Assembly (NCBI GenBank): GCA_011800155.1
Contig: CM022373.1
Location: 2,232,001 to 2,296,000 of the forward strand
Length of the DNA: 64,000 bases
Origin: Flammulina velutipes
Taxonomy: Eukaryota > Basidiomycota > Agaricomycetes > Agaricales > Physalacriaceae
Direction of reading: 5' to 3'
A model generated the notes under the pieces. That model was not told where the DNA came from, ran no database searches, and was given only the letters and a program-made list of their open reading frames with translations. Below, piece after piece: positions 57,738 to 64,000 of this stretch. Numbering within the stretch: the first letter of the stretch is position 1; each line of letters starts with the position of its first letter. Made by a program: the position numbers and the translations under genes.

Positions 57738-57892
57738 CAATCTCGTCACGCTCAGTCACAATGGCCATCAATGGCTGTCAATGCCGCTAATGCCAGATTT
57801 GATTTCCGACCGCCGCCTACGCCAACCTGATCGTCGCATCACAACGCGGAGCGGAGTTGTAAAAGGGCATCATCAAAAAGTCACGCTCTTGT
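57738..57892. other. Spacer (loop) of the inverted repeat
   Basis: 155 bases of unique sequence separate the arms. No gene is seen in it. A transcript through the whole locus would form a 354-bp hairpin with this loop. Confidence 0.7.
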
Positions 57893-58246
57893 TCTTGAGC
57901 TCGTCGATAGGTGTCCTGGTGTTCACACAAAGCCTGTAATATGATTGTAAGACATTTAAACGTGGTATATACACTATATCTACATGCTCCAACTTTCCCA
58001 CAATTTTTACTAGTCCTTGCGAGCTCTCTAGCTCGAGTTCTTCATTTGGACTCACTTTTTTGATCGACTATCTGGCAACTGGCAATAGTTCTAGCTCACA
58101 TATCGCTCCCAACTTTCATAGAAATATAATATACCACAGTACCTACGATATGCACTTTATCCGGGGCAAAACCATCCACGTTCACGGCCAGCATCAACGA
58201 GTTAACCACAAGTGGGTGACTAACCATGACACAGGGCATGATAGTA
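57893..58246 (-). repeat. Right arm of 354-bp inverted repeat
   Basis: This is the reverse complement of 57384-57737, of identical length. It ends 181 bp before the GMP synthase start codon, so it lies in or next to that gene's promoter. No clear target-site duplication or transposon ends are visible at the outer borders. Confidence 0.9.
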
Positions 58247-58427
58247 CTGTAATGCTGCGACGCGTTCGGATTGCGGTCCGCTAATCTCCGGATTTCATCA
58301 ATTTCAAATTTAATTTTTCTTCTCCACTACTTGCAGTATCAACGACAGCAAAACACATTCTCGGTAGCCCAAGCTAGCACCCTAACCACAAATTTCGACT
58401 GAACGTATCTCAAGGTGTACTCTAGAG

Positions 58428-60264
58428 ATGGCAGAGATCCACGACCAGTTCGACACCATCCTCATCCTAGATTTTGGCTCTCAGGTGCGCTCTCAACGAT
58501 TTATCAAGCATTGCTAACTCTTTTATAACGATTAGTACAGTCATCTGATTACTCGTCGGTGTCGTGAGCACCATGTATACGCAGAGCTGATGCCTTGCAC
58601 GGTAAAAATGAGCGAGGTCGGATTCAAGCCTAAAGGTGTGTCTTACATCTATTTTTCGTCTGGCGGATCCTAAAGTTCCAGTCTGCTAGGTATCATCTTG
58701 TCTGGATCCCCATATTCTGTGTACGATCCAGAAGCACCCCACGTCGATCCCGCCGTATTCACTCTCGGTGTCCCCGTTCTCGGAATCTGTTATGGTCTCC
58801 AAGAGATGGCATTCTCCATGGGCGGCCAAGTCTCTAAATCATCGCATCGGGAGTACGGCTTTGCTACCCTCAACCTCAAACCCGAATCATCAGAGCCCTC
58901 CCCTCTATTCGCCGGCCTAGGCGAAGAGATGCAAGTCTGGATGAGTCACACCGACCAACTTAGCTCTTTACCCCAAAGCTTCCACACAGTCGGAACCACG
59001 TCTACTGCACCTTTTGCTGCTATCGCACACGACGAGAAACCATGGTTTGGCATCCAGTTCCACCCAGAGGTGACCCACTCCCCGCGCGGAAAGGAAGTCA
59101 TTGGAAAATTCATCCTCGATATCTGTGCTGCCAAAAGCGAGTGGACGATGGAGGAGTTCATTGGAAAGGAGATCAAGCGCATTCGCGAAATATGTGGCGA
59201 GCATGGTCGCGTCATTGGCGCGGTCAGCGGTGGCGTGGATTCCACCGTCGCGGCCAAGCTGATGCACGAGGCAATTGGCGACAGATTCCATGCTATCATG
59301 GTCGACAATGGTGTTCTGCGGATGAACGAGGCCACCCAGGTGTACGAGATGCTCAACAAGAACTTAGGCGTGAATCTCACCGTCGTCGACGCGTCTGATC
59401 TCTTTTTGGGTCGCTTGGAAGGTATAGAAGATCCAGAGCAGAAGAGGAAGATCATTGGAAACACCTTCATCAACGTATTTGAGGAAGAGGCACACAAGCT
59501 AGAGAAGCAGGCTGAGGAGGAGGACGCGCTTGCAGCGAAAGAAGGGAGGGAAGCAGAGAAGAAAGGCAAAGTCGAGTGGTTATTGCAGGGAACACTCTAC
59601 CCGGACGTCATCGAGAGCATCTCCTTCAAGGGTCCTTCTGCGACTATCAAGACGCATCATAACGTCGGTGGTCTGTTGAAGGATATGAAACTGAAGCTTA
59701 TAGAGCCGCTCCGCGAGCTGTTCAAAGGTATGTCGTTCTCTTGACTTCTTTGTATACATGGGTCAACAAGTATCCCGCAGACGAAGTTCGCGCCCTTGGA
59801 CGTCTTCTTTCTATACCGGCACCCCTGGTTCAGCGCCACCCATTCCCTGGACCTGGTCTTGCCATTCGCATCCTCGGCCCGGTTAATCGCGCCCAAGTCG
59901 CCATCCTCCAACATGCAGACACGATCTTCATCGAAGAGATCCGTGCGGCCGGGCTGTATGACCAGATCGCACAGGCATTCGCTGTGCTCTTGCCCGTTCG
60001 GGCTGTTGGTGTGCAGGGTGACGTACGAACGTACGAGCAAGTTATTGCTCTCCGAGCAGTGCAAAGTGAGGACTTCATGACAGCGGATTGGTTCGTGTTC
60101 GAAGCGAATGTGTTGAGGAAGGTCAGTGGGAGGATTACGAACGAGGTGGAAGGCGTGAATAGAGTTGTTTACGACATTTCGAGCAAACCACCTGCGGTAA
60201 GTCGTCTGATTATGAGGAGAACGAAGGCCCTGACCGTTTTTCGAAGACTGTTGAATGGCTATAA
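58428..60264 (+). CDS. GUA1: GMP synthase (glutamine-hydrolysing)
   Basis: The enzyme converts XMP to GMP with glutamine and ATP in the cytosol. The start [19 protein letters not shown] lies at 58428. The N-terminal glutaminase domain has the catalytic Cys in G-I-C-Y-G-L-Q (codon 58788-58790) and the F-H-P-E-V-T-H triad residues. The ATP-pyrophosphatase loop is S-G-G-V-D-S (near 59226). The dimerisation domain has [12 protein letters not shown]. Introns lie near 58483, 58636 and 59729. The frame runs open past the true end. A 50-base intron (GTAAGT..CGAAG, ending at 60246) leads to a tiny last exon coding T-V-E-W-L and the stop, matching the family's T-I-E-W-E ending. Confidence 0.94.
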
Positions 60265-60552
60265 GCTTGATGGCCTGACTGTCTTTTTTTCGCATGTCAT
60301 TGCTTATTACCACTGTATGCTGTCGATGAATACAGTCCATCTTGAGTATGTTTCGGAGGACGATACGACAGTGATGGGTTGGATGAAGACGTCGAATATT
60401 TGTAATTCACTTATTAGGTCAACTAAGAAGATCGTCATACAACACTGTGTTTACATGCGCATAAATATAGCGCGACATCTGGCAACAAGATGTGTATTGC
60501 TTCAATTCAGTGGGCCTCCTAACGGGTATGTCATTATCCTCTCGACTTTCAA

Positions 60553-61411
60553 TCAAAACACATGTACCTCGTCATTCCTTCGGGATACTATGCCCTTATA
60601 TTTCTTTTTCCCTTCAAGATAACAACTTGGCGCCGGCCGCGGGTAAGGTTCCAGGCCTACGAACGCTATAGGAATCGGCAGGTTGAGAATTCGCGAAATG
60701 GAAAGGATGTTGGCCCAAACTTCCTCTGGAGACTTCAAAATCTCATCGTCCCCCCTGGCTTTGAGGAAGTAACGTAGAGCATCTTGCACAGCGAAGCAAG
60801 GATTCAGCGATGTTTGGACTTTGGTTACGCCGGACACACACAGCTCGCCATTCAAGCGACGTATCTGGATGCTCGGATGGAAGAATAGTTTATATGTGTG
60901 GTGAGGACGGGAGGGCATAAACTATGAATGATGAGTTATTGTGGCGTAAGTAATAATCCTATGAACACACCTCTTGGTAGAGCCGTCGATTTGGAAGTGG
61001 TAGGTCATAATTCTTGCCAAATCCTTTTTGGATAGCTTGGAGGGTAGGAAGTTCGGGAAAAAGAGTCCATTTGCTCCCATAGAGCAATTCAATCATGTCT
61101 TCCGGCACTACAAAGGAATCATTAGAGAGCTGGCAGTGCCTCAACACAAAGAAATTCACGTATCAGCGTATTCTCAGGACTCAGAGGAAGCTTCGGGATA
61201 TCGCCTCGCGTCAAACCCATGCAGTACTCGAGGGAATCGATCTAGGAAACAATGACTTTTTTCAACAATGTCGTACAACATGGTTGTGACTGACGAGCTG
61301 TGCCGAGACAATTTCGTTGACCGGAGAATAAAGATAGATTTGAGAGTCAATATCGATGCGGAGCTCCTCCAGCGGGACCAAGTCTATTTCTTCAAGTACA
61401 GTTTCCGTCAT
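60553..61411 (-). CDS. Unknown protein, member A of a local three-gene family
   Basis: I do not recognise the family. From [10 protein letters not shown] at 61411, three introns join four exons (about 234 residues). Exon 1 ends V-N-E-I-V-S-A-Q-L; exon 2 has [16 protein letters not shown]; exon 3 has [19 protein letters not shown] and L-Q-A-I-Q-K-G-F; exon 4 has [18 protein letters not shown] and [16 protein letters not shown]. All exon phases match those of member C at 62530-63355. There is no signal peptide or membrane helix. This copy is intact, with standard GT-AG introns. Confidence 0.68.
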
Positions 61412-61622
61412 CGAAGTTTGAAAGGTCGCTGCATGATGATTTTCCGATGAATACTTAGTATCTCACCTTGGTCGTACGAGGGATCCTCACCAATATTTTT
61501 GAGTACCAGAGTCAGAGCTAGTAGTCAGAGTTCACCGAGTCGGAGTTTGAATAATGCGACTTCACGCCATCGCCGCGCCATGTACGTTGTGTTCACGACT
61601 AGTTCATTGCTTATCCTAAATG

Positions 61623-62453
61623 TTACACTATCCCCTTGAATCTCTTTGGGGCTTTCCCGTCAAAATAACACCTTGCTGACGGTCGTGGGTAGGGTTCCAT
61701 GCATAGGAATGTCACAGGAATCGGCAGGTTGAGGATTCACGAAATGGAAAGGATGTTGTCCCAGACTTCCTTTGGATAATTCAAAATCACATCGCCCTCC
61801 CTGGCTTTGACAAAGTATCGTATAGTGTCTTGCATCGCAAAGCAAGGATGCAGTGGTGTCTGAACTTTTGTCACGCCGGACACACAACACTCGCCATTCA
61901 AGCGGCATATCCGGATGTTCGAATGGAAGAATAATGTGTATATACTTGTTGAGGATGAGAGGGAGCGGACTATGAAGCGGTAAATTTACGTGGCAGGAGT
62001 TGAAACTCTATTAGCACACCTCTTTATAGGGCTGTCGATTTGAGACTTGCAGGTCATAGTTCTCGCCGAATCCTTTTTGGATAGCCTGTAGAGTAGGAAG
62101 GTCTGGGAAAAGAGTCCATTTGTTTGTATAGAGCAACTTGGTCATGTCGTTCGGCACTGCAAGGGAAACATCAAAGTCCTGATTCGGGCAAAGAGATTCG
62201 AATAGCGTACATATTAGCATATGTTCAGGACCAAGAGGAAGCTTTGGGATGTCGCCTCTCGTCAGACCCATACAGTACTCAAAGGGATCGAGCTAAGGAA
62301 GAATAAGCACCTTTGATAATGTCATGCAATATACTTGCGACTGACTAGCTGTGCCGAGACAACATCATTCAATGGAGGATAAATAGAAAGCTTTGAGTTG
62401 ATATCTACGCGGAGCTCATCCAGTGGGACGATTTCTTCAAGTTTACTTGTCAT
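61623..62453 (-). pseudogene. Member B of the local family, decayed
   Basis: The same four-exon plan as member A is visible from M-T-S-K-L-E-E-I-V-P-L-D-E-L at 62453: exon 2 with [19 protein letters not shown]; exon 3 with [18 protein letters not shown]. Exon 4 begins about two bases longer than in A, so its frame no longer follows exon 3. Later, an Arg codon of A (CGA) reads TGA after I-L-S-I-S. Both changes break the protein. The intron sites remain intact. The nearest relative by eye is A, in tandem on the same strand. Confidence 0.65.
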
Positions 62454-62529
62454 GATGGCAGGTTGTCAACCTTTCCCACGATGGTTTTCCTCATTCGGCG
62501 TACGCTCGAAGACGTTCGGCAAGACCACC

Positions 62530-63355
62530 ATGACCGAGATTCAACTTGGAGAAGTCGTCCCGCTGGAGGAGCTCCGCATTGATATGAGCGAGAGCCTTTG
62601 TCTTTATCCCCCAGTGAACGAGATTGTCTCCAGAGACCTTGTGAGTCGCGAGCATATGTGATATCGGTCGAACGTGCTCACCTTTTCTCAGATTGATTAC
62701 TTCGAGTACTGCATGGGTCTGACGAGAGGCGAGATCCCAAATCTTCCTCTATGTCCCGAATATGTGCTCAAAAGCATGTTATATCTGCTTCACCAATTAG
62801 ATCTCTAATGAAGCTTTTCTTGTAGTGCCAGAAGACATGATACAATGGCTGTATCAACACAAATGGGCTCTTTTCCCTGAATTTCATGTTCTCCAGGCTA
62901 TGGAGAAAGGATTCCGCCAGAATCGTGATGTAGCCATTCCGGATCGACGTCACTTCCAAGAGGTGTGTCGATGAATATTGCGGTCTGCGCCACACAAACT
63001 TACCTGTTGATAGTTCGTTCCATCCATCGGAAACTACACCTACACACTATTCTTTGATCCAAGTCTTCAGATACGTCGGCTGAATGGAGAAGTATGTGTA
63101 TCTGGCGTGACGAAAGTTCAAACGGTGCTGAACCCTTGTTTTGCCATGCAATACGCTATACGTTTCTTCGTCCGGGCCAATAAGGACGATGTGGTTTTGC
63201 GTTATCCACGTGAATTTCACAGATGCATCCTTTCTATCGACCGAATGCTTCACCGGCCAATTCCTGTGACATTCCTCGGCAAAGAAACTTTTCCTCAACG
63301 AGAGCAACCAAGCTGTTATGCCGATGGAGAAGAGCCAAAGAGACGTCCAGGCTAG
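62530..63355 (+). CDS. Unknown protein, member C of the local three-gene family
   Basis: I do not recognise the family. The start [18 protein letters not shown] at 62530 is 76 bp from the start of member B on the other strand. Exons match those of A: R-D-L, then [16 protein letters not shown], then P-E-D-M-I-Q-W-L-Y-Q-H-K-W-A-L-F-P-E-F, then [20 protein letters not shown] and [18 protein letters not shown]. About 224 residues. The second intron has GC (GCATGT) where A and B have GT donors, so it must splice as a rarer GC-AG intron if the protein is made. The C-terminal 30 residues are the most divergent part. Confidence 0.62.
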
Positions 63356-63694
63356 AGGATGTTGAAAGTGTGATGTAAGCTCTTCGATGCGCGGCATAAC
63401 CTCTCTCCTCAGTAAAATCATAGACTCGAACCGGCATATTGTTCCCATCCAATACATCTTGAGTTTAAACACTCAAGAGGAAGGGCTCTGATGCGATCTG
63501 AATGAGAACGCACATTTTCAGTGGGCCAGCTGAATACTATGAAGATTTATTTGACTAGTATCACAGACCTGAGGCCAGCTCAAAGCGTCTCTTCAAGTGC
63601 AAAAAGCCATGTATTATATCGTATCCTACATATGTGTCAACTACCATTCTTAAGTTAATCTACCCCAGCTCCATAAATTAATCAACTACCCGCT
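63356..63694. other. Convergent intergenic region
   Basis: This 339-bp stretch lies between member C and the stop of the last gene. It is AT-rich, with no gene seen. Confidence 0.35.
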
Positions 63695-64000
63695 CTATAG
63701 CGGTGGCGCACCCTTCCCGGCCAATGTCATAACATCAATAATCTCGTCCTTCTCCGTGCGCTTATACGTAACGATAGTCTCTCCATAATCTGAGATATCG
63801 TACACACGGAAACGCCTGTCGAAACTAATAAAATGTTAGCGAACATATGGCTAAGATGGCCTGCTAAAGGCGTACCCAATTTTCCCATACCCGGAGTATG
63901 ACCTGTTGCAAGACCATTGTCAGCAGGAAATATCAGAGATCAATAAAAGTGACTTACCCTCCACCTCCGAAACATAACCACACGCCCTTGACTCGCCTAC
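63695..64000 (-). CDS. C-terminal part of a probable metallophosphoesterase (5' end outside window)
   Basis: Three exons are visible before the window ends. Splicing short introns gives L-C-F-G-G-G-G-H-T-P-G-M-G-K-I-G-F-D-R-R, then F-R-V-Y-D-I-S-D-Y-G-E-T-I and a C-terminus G-K-G-A-P-P-L with the stop at 63695-63697. The glycine-rich loop with His followed by R-R-x-R-V-Y resembles the end of fungal calcineurin-like phosphoesterases (G-G-H-S-G-Y-G-G-Y type). The catalytic metal-binding motifs are outside the window, so this is only a suggestion. Confidence 0.45.

Noticed and set aside
57349..58284. Identical small open frames in both arms of the inverted repeat
   Set aside because: Identity is explained by the DNA duplication; they have no domain and are not required to be coding.
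60265..60622. Extension of GMP synthase in the open frame to 60622
   Set aside because: The family ends with T-x-E-W-x, which is found in the small exon at 60247-60264; the extension is unrelated to the family.
63047..63472. 141-codon minus-strand open frame opposite member C
   Set aside because: It is antisense to the conserved last exon of member C and has no family features.

Overview
The window is nuclear DNA of a basidiomycete fungus, most likely an Agaricomycete mushroom or wood-decay species. The evidence is the dense gene packing on both strands, introns of about 50 bases in almost every gene, the lineage-typical F-box, BTB and DUF6699 proteins, and fungal forms of the conserved genes (acetyl-CoA carboxylase, Axl2-like and Bud6 polarity proteins, Kap123). 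The species cannot be named from the sequence alone. All CDS spans below run from start to stop and include introns, which I placed by hand from GT/GC..AG signals and protein continuity.

Layout. 1-5 kb: the end of a BTB protein, mitochondrial dihydroorotate dehydrogenase, and a secreted chitin-binding (CBM19-like) protein. 5-6 kb: a decayed F-box gene. 6-24 kb is mostly housekeeping: PRP3 (spliceosome), two unknown proteins, a small arginine-rich protein divergent from importin Kap123, the SAGA deubiquitinase Ubp8, an Axl2-like membrane protein, dynein light chain LC8 and the mRNA decapping scavenger DcpS. 24.8-32 kb: acetyl-CoA carboxylase. 32-47 kb: a BTB-like protein, a 0.9-kb non-autonomous DNA transposon, Bud6, a DUF6699 protein, two F-box proteins and a MYND-finger protein. 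46-49 kb: two secreted glycoside hydrolases (GH16 and GH105) on the same strand.

49-64 kb looks like accessory sequence built from local duplications, threaded between essential genes. It holds a pair of secreted cysteine-rich proteins with long charged tails, a coiled-coil protein and a broken partial copy of it, a 354-bp near-perfect inverted repeat just upstream of GMP synthase, and three members of an unrecognised protein family (one intact, one intact with a GC-AG intron, one decayed). The essential genes here are Gid9/Fyv10 (GID ubiquitin ligase), an intron-containing tRNA-Pro, and GMP synthase. The window ends inside a gene resembling a metallophosphoesterase.

The most notable signals are the transposon at 33750-34655, whose two ends carry short motifs repeated every 20-21 bp in opposite orientation; the three-member unknown family at 60.5-63.4 kb; the long inverted repeat at 57.4-58.2 kb; and the charged-tail secreted pair at 49.3-51.8 kb.
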